From assembly GCA_902728285.1 (NCBI GenBank), contig CACVBU010000948.1:759190-823189 (forward strand): a DNA stretch of 64,000 nt, written 5' to 3'. The stretch is from Clytia hemisphaerica. Its lineage: Eukaryota; Cnidaria; Hydrozoa; Leptothecata; Clytiidae. Both the position numbers and the translations under genes were made by a program. Shown piece by piece: positions 10,606 through 23,300 of the stretch (within the stretch, counting starts at the first letter, position 1; each line of letters begins with the position of its first letter). The notes beneath the pieces are model-generated. The model searched no databases. It worked only from the letters and a program-made list of their open reading frames with translations, and had not been told where the DNA came from.

Positions 10606-13577
10606 TTAATTTAAAGTTTGCCTCTGTTCTGGAATTCCGTGCCAAAGCGGTGTTTAGTTTTTTGCACTGTAACTATGGGCGAGCACCCCGTTGCTAAGAT
10701 GTTGGCTTGAAATCGAAAATAAAACCACTCAAAACAAATGTAAATTCGGCCCATACTCGAAAACCCGTAATCTTGATATACGAGTTTTAAGTCTATACTG
10801 CCAGACAGGTCATTCATTTGAGGCCTATGCATGCTAGCCTCCACTGATGCAAGTTACCCGACTTCATGGTATATTACCATAAAACTAGCCGTCCCGGCGT
10901 CGTCCGAGACGACTTCTTACTCCTTTTAATACGCTCGCTTCGCTCGCTTTTCTATTTTTCAGAAACTTGTAGGGATTTGTATACAAATGTACTTATTTTG
11001 CGAGAAGAAAATGTTCTTAAATTTAGGCCTTTTTCGTAAAAATTGATGTTTAAAATTTTTAAGGGGACACTAAAATTAATGCACATTAAAAAATATGGTG
11101 AAAGTATTTTTAGTTGAATTTTGATTTTTCTTCTCCTTATTAAATTGTATAAATTTGTCATAATTTCTTTTGTTGAAAACCTTCAAACAATAATGTTCCT
11201 TACTCGCCAAAAATAATGCTCATGCAAATATTGGTGAAAATTGAGTTAAAAATTTCTCGCGAGAAATCGGTCATACTTTAAACGTGCTTTTTTTTGGGTT
11301 TTTGGGAGAGGAAAGACTATTATTTTCCTCACGCAAGGATGAAGATAAAAAAACAAATAGAAATTCAAATTCAGTATTAGAGGTACTTGGCAACACCGAT
11401 CACTCCAAAGACCACAGTGCTTTACGGTGGAATATAAAGAGTGCCTTTTTTCAATACCTCTTAACAGAGTCAACAATTATTTAACAATTAAACTCAATGC
11501 GTAAGTAAAAGCGTTTTCATTTTGCTATCTCAATAGAACAAAAAATAGCAAACATTGATTAAAAAATTTCATAATTGAATTGGGAATAAGTCATCAACTT
11601 TTCTCATATTGTCAAGTCCATTAAATTGAAATTTTTTTATCAGAGTATCAAATAGAAGGGAAATGTCATCGGAGCTTTATTAATCTCAAGGGTAATCATA
11701 AAATATGATGTCTTTTTGAAAACTCAAATTTTATCTTCGACGTATTCCCATGTGAATCAAAATTATTTCATAACCGACATAAACTTTTTTTTAAAAAACT
11801 ATAAATTATGTTGATAGTGCTATTGCACAGTCAGTTGTGTTTCTCCATCAAGGAGAAATGTGCTCTCTTGAATGGAAGTGCACTTGGCGAATAGAATTGA
11901 ATATACAATCAAAAAGGCGCGAAAAAAATTGCCGTGTATTTAAAAATCGCTAGCGAAAAAGCCTCATGCGAGAATGGGAGAGTTCCGATTTAAGCGTATT
12001 ATAATATAGATGTAAAACCTCTTTTTTTTATTTTACCACCTAAAAAAACTTTCAAAACTACTTTAAACTTTATCAAAACAGCCACATTTATAAAGACCCC
12101 TTTCCATTGGCCATTTTGTTTGGAAGTGAATCTGTGTTTTTTTTATTTTCATTTGTTTTTGTTTAGCTCTATTTTTGCAATCTCAGCTTTTTCCATAAAT
12201 TATGCGTGCGCATCGAAAATCCACTTCAATTCACGCAATCACGTAACTGTTTTTCCCAAATTCATGCATTCACCCAATGTTTTTTCGCAATCGATGCAAT
12301 TTTTGTTCACGCAAAGTTTTCTAATTTACGCATTCATGCAAGTAAAGTGAAAAAGCCCACATTCACGCATTCACACAAACCGCTGGGAGGCATATACCAT
12401 GAGATATATTTTAATCTATTATTTGTTGCTGACAGCACATTTAAATTTTTTTCTTTTTTTCTAATTTTTACGTTAAGTTTCAGAGATTAGGCTTCATTGT
12501 CTTATGCAAATATATTACTAGAACTTTGATTTGATTGTTTAGGTAACTTTTAGATTGTTTTTTAGATTGTTTTTTAGATAAGTACGATAGATAGATAGGC
12601 TAGCTCGGCTCTAAAGCTCTATAACAGCATCATCCTACTAGTAACATGAAAGCAAGAATATGATTCTTCAATGGGAATCAAAACTATAAAGTGCACTCTC
12701 ACAAACATCAATACTTTGTTTAGTAGTGGGGACTATGCAAACAATTTTCCTTTGCTTTGATTTTAGCAACCGCGTGAAACTATTGGGGAGAGCGTAAAAA
12801 AACACTAGGTAAAAATCCCGTTCTCATAAGGAAACCCAGCAGAGAAACGGTAGGTAAAGTAAGGTAAAATCTCATCCATCAAACTAGAAGTTCAGTAAAC
12901 ATTGCAGAATTCTTTCATAAAAAAAACAGCCAAAGGAGAAGTAATTTTACCAACACATGAAATGATGAAATTTGAGAAGCTGTCTTGTGTCCATCATTAA
13001 AATTTTACATCTTTGCTTTATTACGCTTCAAGTCACGTGCACATTTAGTTTCCCTGTTTCCTGAGGCACATGCAACTTCTTATTTTTCATGCCAATCCCC
13101 CAGACATGCCAGTAATCACATTAAATTCTAAAGGAAGCCGGGTTCTTTTTATTAATTTTGATTCACAGTAAAAAGGCCTAGTACTAAAACATTCCTTGTA
13201 TGCAAAAAGTTCTTTTGGTTTTGATATCTTTGTGGAAAGCATGCTAATTAGTTTTTTTTAGTGATAACTACACACCTTACACTCCACACAATTTACTGAT
13301 TGATTGGTAACCTTTGTTTTTCTTTGATTATTTGTTTTGAAGACCAGTTTACAGCAAGTTTCCCTCCACTGATGCAAGTTACCCGACTTCACGGTAGCAC
13401 GAGATGAGATGAATCTATCGTAGAAAATTAAATATTTAAATATTTACTAGTAAAAGTCTTTACATCTGGATCTAAGATATATATAAAGGCACTTATCTGG
13501 ACTTTTTTTGGTATATTATTTTGATGTCTGAAGTGTGACAGCCACACCCAGTTTGAAATGATGGGCAGAATAGTTAA
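10606..13577. other. Long gene-free region
   Basis: No recognisable exon on either strand. A 29 bp phrase starting CCTCCACTGATGCAAG is present in direct orientation at 10,838-10,866 and 13,363-13,391. About 12,200-12,385 has degenerate TTCACGCAATCACG/ATTCATGCATTCAC repeats. The rest is AT-rich. Confidence 0.45.
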
Positions 13578-13782
13578 AGGGACATTAAAGTAGTAAAATG
13601 TAAACATTGCACGAACCAGAACAATTAAAATCACGTGTCCAAAACAAATTGTAAAACAATTAAATAATCAAAATTAGCCATATTTGGTTTGATTTTTATA
13701 TTTTGACATGTGACATTTGTTTTGATTTTGTATCCGCTGCATACGGTTTGTTTACAAATTTTGCAAGTACTGTTATGTCCCT
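13578..13782. mobile_element. 205 bp TTAA-flanked MITE (piggyBac-like)
   Basis: Short inverted ends AGGGACAT...ATGTCCCT with a further AGTA match inside, flanked on each side by TTAA. TTAA is the target site of piggyBac-type transposons; the assignment rests on that alone. Confidence 0.65.
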
Positions 13783-13983
13783 TTAAAGCCCCCCTTTTGT
13801 ATTTCTACTCTCCATCCAACATAATTATCTACAAACTTTAATTCCTTTACAGTTATTTATTTATTCCCATTGTTAGTTTTTTCATTCATTTCTTTCAATT
13901 CTTCTTTATTTTTAGCTGCTTTCCTAAGGTAGCCCACCTATTTTAATACAAATGGTAGCACCATAAAAAAAGCTATAGCTCGG

Positions 13984-14275
13984 ACCCACCCCCCCCTTTC
14001 TTAAGGGGGGATGATTCTTTCCAAAAAGTGAAGAAGGGGGGGCTTACATATATTGTAGATTATTTTCCAGCACTGTTATGAAATTTGGTCTGCATGAAAG
14101 GAAGTTCTTTATTTTCACTAAAAAGTGGTATTATATTTGCCAGACTTAATATTTCTTTACTGTTTCCCTTCCCTTTTTACCATAAAAAAATTTGATAGGC
14201 ATTTTTAAAGGTTAGGGGGGGGTGCCAAGAAGGGGGGATCATTTAAGGAAGGGGGATCAGACCCCTTTCCGCACT
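13984..14275. mobile_element. Small inverted-repeat element with poly-C/G arms
   Basis: Left arm GGACCCACCCCCCCCTTTCT plus AAGGGGGGATGAT, right arm ATCATTTAAGGAAGGGGGAT plus CAGACCC form an imperfect inverted repeat about 290 bp long. Exact ends are uncertain. Confidence 0.5.
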
Positions 14276-14464
14276 ATGAAAGCAATTTAAAGACAAAGTT
14301 AGGTGTTATTTTAGAATTAGAATATATTTTGATGAAAAGCCAGCAAGGCAGCAAGATAACCTACTTCCTTAAAGGTTATCATCAACAAGGAATTAAATTA
14401 AGATCTCTAATTAGTCTAATACAAAAACTTTATTTTTAGAGAGTAATCTTTAATAATAAACAAG
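14276..14464 (+). promoter_or_regulatory. Presumed 5' region of MAD2L1BP
   Basis: A possible splice acceptor (TTTATTTTTAG at about 14,430-14,440) lies just upstream of the start codon, so the 5' UTR may be split by an intron. No distinct promoter motif was recognised. Confidence 0.3.
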
Positions 14465-15244
14465 ATGTCAAGCATTTTGAAGCGAGGAGAAAGCACAACT
14501 TCAAACGAAAAACGATTACCAAAAAAGAAAAAGAAAGAAATCAACTATGTACATTGTTTTGGAAATGAAGAAAATGAATTTTTAGATGCTTTGACGCTTG
14601 GTACATCAATTATGGAGCTCTTGAATCATTTATTATATGTTAGAAGTCAGGTCCCAATGCCTCTTGTTATGCTTTCCCAGATGATGGATAGGAAAAAGCA
14701 AACTGTTAACAAGAATCCTCTAATTGCAACAAAAGCTACTAAAAAGGAAACATCAGTTCACAATTTATCTTTAATCACAAAATCAATTCGTAAGCTTTTT
14801 GCATTGCATCCTGTACGTAAAATAGCTTTGATTTTAGGCTCAACAACAATAAGCCCGAAAGAGACTTTCCTTATAAGGCTTGATAGTGAATTAACTGATA
14901 TTTGTCAAAATAAACACTCTATGGATCGACCAAATGGGTCAATAGTACGTAGATTCTTACGAGGTTTTGTTACCAATGAAGCTTTGAATGATTTACAGTC
15001 AATCAGACCACAGAGCATACACATACTTTTTAGCTTGGATGATTTTTATGAACTTGACGAAGACCTTGGTAGTATATTTATCCCTAAAGCGAATTATAGA
15101 GTACCCTCGCGTGGCGTTATTCACCATATCGATGTATGTTTGAATGAATTAGGGGCGGAAGATAACTTTCTTGATGAGCTCTCCTTAGACTCAGGTCATT
15201 GGTATGCTGCTAATCTAACAGCCAAGGGATTCAGAGAAAATTAA
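14465..15244 (+). CDS. MAD2L1BP: p31comet / MAD2L1-binding protein
   Basis: A single open frame of 259 residues, close to the usual length of about 270. It matches p31comet along its length: an N-terminal GTSIMELLNHLLYVRSQVPM helix (46-65), the central ALILGSTTISPKETFLI strand-helix (121-137), the near-invariant NYRVPSRG (210-217) and the C-terminal KGFRE (254-258). p31comet has a HORMA-like fold, binds closed MAD2 and, with TRIP13, dismantles the mitotic checkpoint complex so that the spindle checkpoint can be silenced. A Lys-rich stretch at 20-25 could be a nuclear localisation signal. The coding region has no intron and starts at the first ATG after an A-rich leader. No disruption is seen. 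Confidence 0.92.
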   Translation: MSSILKRGESTTSNEKRLPKKKKKEINYVHCFGNEENEFLDALTLGTSIMELLNHLLYVRSQVPMPLVMLSQMMDRKKQTVNKNPLIATKATKKETSVHNLSLITKSIRKLFALHPVRKIALILGSTTISPKETFLIRLDSELTDICQNKHSMDRPNGSIVRRFLRGFVTNEALNDLQSIRPQSIHILFSLDDFYELDEDLGSIFIPKANYRVPSRGVIHHIDVCLNELGAEDNFLDELSLDSGHWYAANLTAKGFREN

Positions 15245-15728
15245 TTACTTTTTGTGTTTGATGTTTTTTTTTTAGGGAAATACCTTGGGGTACTTGGTTT
15301 GTACGACGTTGTATATATTGCTTTGTAACCCTTCAGAGGGACTATCCCCAAACCTCAGCTAATTTTTTTAAATCTTTCTCAAAATGTTTGAACCACTCAA
15401 ACTTCAATCCCAACACTTGAGAATTTATTGTCTTTCTAGGGATTTTTAAACATTTCTGAAACTCAATTACTTAATGTATAGCTCTACAATTAAATTTTGA
15501 TGTATGCATCTCTGATGCATCTGGGATGCATCTGGTATATATTTTAAAGATAGTTATATTAGGTGTGCCAAGAAATTTTTAAATATATGTAGAATTTTTA
15601 TATTTTTTAGACTTTTTCAAACTTATTCTCTTTTAATAGGGTTTTTAAATTTTACTTGAGATTTTTCATTTGGGGCTTGATGTTTTTTTTTATAGTTTAC
15701 TTAACAACTACAAACATGCTTTATTTTA
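15245..15728. other. 3' flank of MAD2L1BP
   Basis: T-rich sequence with no further coding exon; probably 3' UTR and intergenic. Three GATGCATCT-like repeats lie near 15,500-15,535. Confidence 0.35.
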
Positions 15729-15970
15729 CACGTTTTTTTATAAGAACATCCAAAATTTTTGAAGCTTTGGGATGTTCTTGACTTTTTGGGTTTCAAGCCT
15801 GAAAATGTTCTTAAAATGTTCTTATTTTCATCATTTTGTAACCATTTTCACCCATTTTCCTAAGAAAACGGTTTTTTTTGAGTCCACAAAGCCTTTAAAT
15901 GTTCTTAACTTGTTCTTAACATTTTGGCCATCGAAGTTCTTATATAGTTTGTTCTTATAAAAAAAACGTG
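15729..15970. mobile_element. 242 bp TA-flanked MITE (CACGTTTTTTTATAAGAACA family)
   Basis: Inverted ends CACGTTTTTTTATAAGAACA, with TA on both sides as in Tc1/mariner insertions. The interior has TGTTCTTAA / GGCCAAAATGTTAAGAACA motifs. This is the best-preserved member of a family with copies or fragments near 18.69, 20.50, 23.74, 29.37, 49.69, 57.70 and 61.69 kb. Confidence 0.8.
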
Positions 15971-17846
15971 TAATTTTCAAAGTTTCCACTTTTAATAGTT
16001 TCTATACGAACAATAATTCAGAAATTTCAATAGATGCAGATAGCCTTTATTGTTCTTGATACTGACATCATACCCTTTATAAATGGTATTTTTTGAAAAA
16101 AGTTCTTTGAAGATACCGGCTTATCACCAAAATAAACATACAATAATCTCATTCACTTTTATTAAAGATAGTTTTATTGACGTTTTGATTTGGTTGCTGT
16201 GTTGCCTGCTATGAAATTGCTATATAAACATGGATTTTGATTAAGTCGTTCTTTATTATTGAATATCAATCAACCACCACGACCAAGTCTTAAGTTTTAA
16301 CATTCTCTTTTTTTTCATAGGAAAATCTGGAAAATTTATATTGAATATTCTTTTTCAATTCTTTTCAAATCTACTTTTCCTCCGAAGCCTTACCTGATTT
16401 AGCCAATTTTAACTGCTTCAATTTTATTTTTGATGCCAAAATATCGAAATATCATTTTTACTGCTTTGCTTTTGTTTTGAATGAAATGCTTTTTAATTTT
16501 GCCTCCATATACTGTTTTTCTTCACTTGAGCCTCATCATTTTTTGTTTATGCCACACTAAAGCCTGAATAGTGGTGCAAAAACCTCCTTAAATTATGTTA
16601 TTATCGTAAAAATATCACTCCATTTTTTGTCTCTTTTTTTCTCTTTAATACTAAAAATTCATTATAATCCTATTGAATGATTACTGTAATAATTTGTTTT
16701 TGTTTTTATGCTGACAAGCCAAGCTTGGTATTAAATATTAGTTACTTTTTTGTATAAGCAATAAGGACCAGAAAAAACTGTTTACTTTTCTAGTGAATCT
16801 TTAATATTTTTATATATTAAGGTTTGTTAAAGTAGTAAACAATAGCTATTAGCTTAAAATTTTGTTGATTATTTTTGGGACTCTTATATTGTAATATTTT
16901 CTTTCAAGTAACCTCTTTATAACTTTCAGCAAAATGTAATTTCTTACTATAAAATTCTTATAAATAAAAACATAAATTACGTGCAAAACAACAAAATAGA
17001 AAAAAATTATATTTTTATATATTAAAATGAATTTATGATGACAATAACATGAGAAGGTTTTTTTATATAAAAGACTTTTTTTGTTTGTCAGTGTCAGTGG
17101 CTTTTACATATATGACTTCGCTCAAAGAGTACGTACGTATGACAGTATAAGTAGCTTTCTCAGAGATGTAAGAATTTGTAGTAAACAAGTTTATAATACT
17201 CTGCATGTACTGTGCTTTCATTTCACTCAGACGAGACATGTTTTTCTATTTTTTTCTCTGTTGTATGGTATGTAATCCCAGTTGTTGTTGTTTGTCGTGC
17301 ATAACTTGATAAAATTGAATTAATCAGATGGTTTTTATTTTGTCTAAATATTCTTTAAAGCTGAACTTGAAATTTCAAATTAATTTTCTATAGGGAGCTT
17401 TAACTTCTTCTGCTATGATTATTTTATTTTATAGCTTGGTTATTCATGGCATGAACCCCCCCCAGCCCGCAGGGGGGGGGGGCTACAACCAAAATTTTCC
17501 TAAAAAAGGCTGGGGGCTGGATTTTTTTTTGATTTCAGGGGGTACCTATGATCTCTAGGGGTACTTAACTTTTATACAGTAAGGTCTGGGGGCTGGGGAA
17601 CTATATTTTATATCTTGCTTTTATCTAACTATCATTATTCTTTTTAATCATAAAAATATACAATTTTATCATTTCTTGACATATACTCAATTCACAGGGG
17701 GGGTACCTACGTTAAAAGTATCTTATTGCTGGTCGAGTTGAATGAGTGTAACGATGGATTTATTACTTTAACTCGAAGAAATCAAGAAATTCCTTTACTT
17801 ACTGTTTGAAGGTGTTGAGTTAGAGAGAGAGAATCAACTGTTTATT
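15971..17846. other. AT-rich gene-free stretch
   Basis: No supportable gene. A poly-C/poly-G inverted pair at about 17,456-17,480 and GGGGGTACCTA-like phrases at 17,538 and 17,698 suggest another degraded inverted-repeat element at about 17,455-17,710. Confidence 0.4.
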
Positions 17847-18123
17847 GGACTACCATTCCAAATTTCCATACAGGGGGGGGGGTGGAAGAACCTTTTCAAG
17901 TCAAAAAACCTTTCTTGGAAATGTCTGAATGCCCCCTGGAAAATTTGCAAAAAAATTATTTTCGTACCTTAAAGTGAGGGTGGACGAACTAAAGTCAGTT
18001 TTTTACCCCCTGGGAATTTGAAAATAATTTTTCACCCCTTGGAAAAAAGAAAAAACACCCCCTGGAAATTGTTCTCTGGAAATGTTTGTCCGCCCCCTGT
18101 ATGGATATAAAATGGAACGACCC
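17847..18123. mobile_element. 277 bp MITE with CCATACAGGGGG arms
   Basis: Inverted ends start GGACTACCATTCCAAATTTC and GGGTCGTTCCATTTTATATC; both lead into CCATACAGGGGG. ATT flanks both sides as a 3 bp duplication. A related copy is at 21,397-21,636. The 3 bp duplication and GGRC start are shared with the GGGCTTTTCCAG family. Confidence 0.8.
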
Positions 18124-20261
18124 ATTGACCATAATATCTCCAGATATCAGAACGATTAACAGTGTGTGTATTTGTATTTGTAATCAGATGATTCATTTTC
18201 TAAAGAATGAAAGCATCGAAAAAGTTTAAGTTTGGAAAATGGTAGTCATTGGACGATAATTCTTTAACAGTTTCCTGAATCGATAAATGGCAAAGCGTGT
18301 ATGTAAGCTGAAACAGATAAACAAAATTATAAAAGATTATACACCATGCCATGTTCAGAATAGAATAATTTGTTTTAGTATGAGGAAAACAAAAAGTGCA
18401 GTATTTAGACTGGAGTGGCTTATAATTTTTGTAATACAGTAATATAAGTGTTATATAATAATACAATAATTGTTACGGGATAATACCATTTTGTTTAAAC
18501 TACAGTGTAGTCCCTTACATTATTTTTTGCTAATTCTCTACTATGTCTGAATTAGTCGTTTTAGCCAGGTCTAGCATACAAGACTACCAAATAAGTATGC
18601 TTTTTATCTTTCATGGCGCGAATTATGTAGGATAGAACGCAGTTTAGTCATTGAAAAATACTTCGTTTTCTTAGATTAAAACACAAAATTTAAGAACATT
18701 TCAAGGCTTTAAAATTTTTAGATGTACTTATAAAAAAACATGTAAGTTGATATACCAGTTAACAAATAAGTATACTTTTTATTTGCTGATGTTGACTCTC
18801 TTTAATTCGATCTTCAAGGGGCCGAAAACTTTCTTTAAAATCAGGGAAAAAGGGTAAACCAATTTCTAGCTGAGGAGACCAAAATTATAGTTCGAATTAG
18901 AGAAAGATTCGAATTACAGAGAGTATTTTATACTACTTTCTAGCTGAGGGGACCAATATTTTAGTTCAAATTACAGAAAGATTCTAATAAAAGAGGTTCA
19001 AATTAAAGACAGTTGAGTGCTTCTTTGTTTCTTATAAAAAAAGTTGTTGTTTTGAATAATCTCTAAAGCTTGTTTACGTTCGTTAGACCGCTAATGACCA
19101 GTCGTTAACTTTAATGACTTTTAGACAAAATGCATGTACAAGTATTATTGCTTTCAAATTCGTCTTTTTATAAGAACAATGACAACTTTTAATTCAGGCT
19201 CAATTGACAGAACTCGAACCTCTATAACTCGAATGTCTCATTAACTCGAACAAGTTTTCTCATCCCTTCAGTTAACGATGCTTAAGCCTATCTCAAAATT
19301 TCCTTAACTCGAACAAATTTGTGTTCCCGTGCGGATTTGAGTTATGGAGAAACTCCACTTTATTACCAGAATTTTTTAGATTCTGTTGCGTACGGGTTAA
19401 AAGCTTTTCTTACTTTTTATCATTTCTGAGCTAAGTTTCTTATGAAATTGTTCTTATAAAAAAAGAGATTATTTTGTTTTTTAATCAATCTTAGCATGTC
19501 AACAAATAGCTTCTTGTTATCTCGGTTTTGGTTGATAGGGGTTAATTTGTGAGAGTGAGATGGTAGCACACTAGTTGTTTTTCAATGTGGATGAATACTG
19601 TCCTACAATTCTACAGGCTCTTTAACCAGGTTTTCATCTCCCAGGCTATTTGTTTTTTCTAGTCATCTTGTGACAGCAACTATTGTATGTTAGGCTTTCA
19701 TTTTCATCTTCTTATTGGTTTTTTTGTTTTGTGTTGTTTTTGAATGATTGCTGCTGTGTTTTTTTTTCAGGGGTCATGATGACAGGTGCCTGTCTACTTT
19801 TTTGTCTCGCTACTCTCTAGCATCGTGTAATTTTTATGGGCTGGAGAAATGTTTTTTGGATTGCTGATTATTCACAATTTTTGTAGTTTATACTTGGTTT
19901 GGGTCATTGATCATAGAGTCTTATTTTCGAATCTTTGTGTAGCATTTCTAACAAATTATAACAAAGTCTTTTAAGTTTTGTTCACAACAGTCATTTTTGA
20001 AAAATAACTTTGGGAAAGATGCTAAAGTCTCTCTGCTTGATACTCAGCAACTAAATGGACGGGTTAAGAGTGGCTCCTTTTCCCCTACATTCGGGTAGAC
20101 CTATCGCTCTCGACTTCAGATGCAAAACTTACTTACATTGTAATATTGTTATATGTTTTTCTTTGTTTTTATTTATTTTAAGTGGAAAATAAAGAGGTAT
20201 TGAAAACACTATTAATGATTATAAAATACTACAACACAACTACGATACAATATAACAAACA
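18124..20261. other. Upstream region of the DOK-like gene; several degraded repeats
   Basis: No coding exon seen. Contents: a segment at about 18,430-18,600 that recurs at 26,890-27,030; an inverted repeat at about 18,787-19,012 with GACTCTCTTTAATTCGA / AAATTAAAGACAGTTGA ends; another at about 19,198-19,370 with CTCGAACCTCTATAACTCGA-type sequence; and a 5'-truncated copy of the 41.7 kb SINE at about 20,030-20,145. Confidence 0.45.
20030..20145 (+). repeat. 5'-truncated SINE copy
   Basis: Shares the phrases GATRCTCAG, AAGAGTGGC, CATTCGGGTAGA and ACTTACTTAC, in the same order, with the tail of the tRNA-like element at 41,690-41,955. Confidence 0.5.
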
Positions 20262-20348
20262 ATGGGGACGGATAATTTTGAAGATTTAGTCAAATGTGGA
20301 TATTTAGAAATGAAATTACCAAGAAAACACCGCAAATTTGGCCGGCAG
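20262..20348 (+). CDS. DOK-like gene, exon 1
   Basis: 29 codons from ATG (context AACAATGG) to GGCCGGCAG, then donor GTATGT; phase 0. It encodes the first PH strand (MGTDNFEDLVKCGYLEMK). Confidence 0.85.
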
Positions 20349-23300
20349 GTATGTATCTTGTTATTTTTACTGTATAAGTACATATGGCTTCGATGTCCAA
20401 ATTATTAAGAATAAATTGAGAACATTCTGAGGCTTTGCGAACTATAAAATGCCCAATTTTTTTAAGAAATCGCGCGAAAATACTCACAAAATGGTGAAAA
20501 TAAGAACATTTTAAGGCCTCAAAAAGTTAAGAACATCCGAAGGCTTCAAAAATATTATTTTGGATGCTATTATGCGAAAGAAGTTTATTGCTTATGTATG
20601 CAAGGTAAATTACTCCAGTTTTCATATTTCGATTCGATCGAATCCAATCGGAAGTCTTTACATTAAGAAACGGATGTCTTCAACTTGATTTGATTATTGT
20701 CATTAAAAGTTTTTTTTGCGATTTAGTAGGAATACATTTTGAATATAGTTAACTATCGCTAATTTGAAGTCGAACAGGAAGTCTAATTTGTTCGAATTAC
20801 AGAAAGATTCAAATTGTAGAAAACGTTTTGCGAGGGTTCCCCTTCGATGGGGTGTGAGATTTACATTAGTTCGAATTATAGAAAGTTCGAATAATTGTGG
20901 TTCGAATTAGGGAGAGTCCACTGTCAATAAAGTTGTTGACCCTACGTTTATCCAAGCTTGAACAGGTGTTCTAATTTGCTCGAATAATAGAAAATACAGA
21001 CTCTTCTTTCGAGCTGTAGACTCGCTTATTCGAACTGTAGATTCTCGTTTATTCGAACTTCTATTATTCGAATCTCTCTGTAATTCAAACATTATTATAC
21101 GATTCCCCCTTTCGAAATCAGATTGGTTTACTCTCTCTAATTCGAACCTCTATTATCCGAATCTCTTTGTAATTCAAACTATAAGGTGCTCAAGCTGGAA
21201 AGTCGTATAAAAACACTTTCCGTAATTCGAATCTTTCTCTTATTCGCAGAACATTCTTGTTCCCTTGAATATCGAATTAGAGAGAGTCAACTGTAGACTA
21301 AAACGGCAAAATTTTAATTCTAAAATCTGCAAAAACATTTGATTCTGTAACTATTATTACGGAAAAAATTAATAACACAAATTGTGCCCCATATGTGGGC
21401 TGTTCCATTAAGAATCCATACAGGGGGACGAACGAACCTCAAAAGTCAAAAGAAATTATTGAAAATGTTTGGATATCCCCAGGAAAATGGCAAAATTTTC
21501 AAAAATACCCTTGGAAAAAATCTTTTTATACCTTAAAGGGAGGGTGGACGAACAAAAATCACTCTTTTACCACCTTGAAATCTTAGAATAACCTTTTTTA
21601 GCCCCCCCCCTGTATGGATATAGAATGGAATGGTCCATTCTAAGGAATATTACCAAAAATGGTTTAGACACGTGTTGCTAGCGGAGGTATGACTTCCAAA
21701 ACAAACAAGCGATTAAAATTATGTCAGATTTATCGTATTTAATTGATCAGCCCATTAGTCCATGTCTACTTAAAGATTTTACTTGTTTTGTTTTTCGCTA
21801 ATCAGATCGGAAACCTTGTGGTATTAGCGTTTCCGGTGTTAAAAAATCTATGCATAGTCCAATTAATTTGTACTTCGTATTTCATTAAATATAAGAATCT
21901 TTTAGGAAAGCAGTTTTCTATGAATAAAAATGACGATTGTTTTTTTTCCTATAATTTTTATTTATACACCCCTGTCTCACAGCCCCGGTGGAACTTTTTT
22001 CCTTATATTGAAATCTCAATGGAGATAGAAATTCTATTATTCAAAGGTTAAAAAATCCAGTTGGGATGGTTTTGGAGTGCAATTTCAAACATGTAATTTC
22101 GAGTGGAGATGAAATATAAGTCAATTTTCCAGCGGGGCTTAAATTCCAAGGTATTTTATTCCTACCGGGGATGAAGGTTTTGCCAGATTTACCAGTGGGA
22201 CTGGGGTCCCAGCGGGTCTGTGACACAGGGGTGTATTTATTTACAAATGGAAAGTATCAAAAAAAGTTTAGATTTCAACAAAATTTCCTTTTCACAAATT
22301 ACCATCTACTATCATGGGAATTTTTTTCCAATGACCTACCTTACCCCTCAGTCTTTAAAAATTATAGGAACTCCTTTTGCAGCTTATAAGAACTAGAAAC
22401 AGCCAGAATAGACAAAAGTTACATTTTTCGTTACAGCAGCATAGTTGTTTTTCTAAAAAAGTTGTTTTTGAAGTTTTAAATAAATTCTTTTCAAATATGA
22501 ATCGTTTATAATCGGCTCACAACTATTGAAAATCTCCTTATTTTTATATTTTATGGTTTGATATCCTATTATGGTGGATCATGATCTAATCTTTGATAAT
22601 CGAAAGTAGTTTTTGTCGAAGTGAACACAATAATATCTGATGACTGGATTAAAATGTCTAGAGAAAAAACAACCCAAGGCAGTGAAGGTCATCCAATTTC
22701 ATGAGAACAAAGAGGCTCAAAAATGCCGAAAAATACGAACAATTTATAAACAATATGACCCTGGAATAACTGAATATTAGGTAAATTTAGGATACCTAAG
22801 TTTAAGATGTTTTCGATAATGCCCTAAAACTAAGAACAGGATAAGAACAATTTAAGTTTCAAATTGCCAAATAAAAACAACCGAACCTCAACAAAAATCT
22901 ACTTTTAAAAAAATTTATCAGCTCTTATAAAGAATATAACAAAGATCATTATGGTAATCACCAGGTAATGAATAGAATCTTCAAAAGCTGGGTACAGATT
23001 AGTTGTTTACTTTTTTGAGCACTTGTTTTTGTGAATTAATTGAATCTGATACAGGCTAAGTTGTTTTCTTAAGGTTTTGAGTGTTGTTTTTGTATTTCGA
23101 ATTAGTTGAGTTGGGTACAGTCTAAGTTGTTTTCTTAAGGTTTGAGCGTTGTTTTTGTTTTTGTGAATTAGTTGAAATGGGTACAGGCTAAGTTGTTTTC
23201 TTGAGGGTTCGAGTGTTGTTTTTGTATTTGTGAATTATTTGGGTTGGGTACAGGCTAAGTTGTTTTCTTAAGGGTTCGAGTGTTGTTTTTGTTTTTGTTT

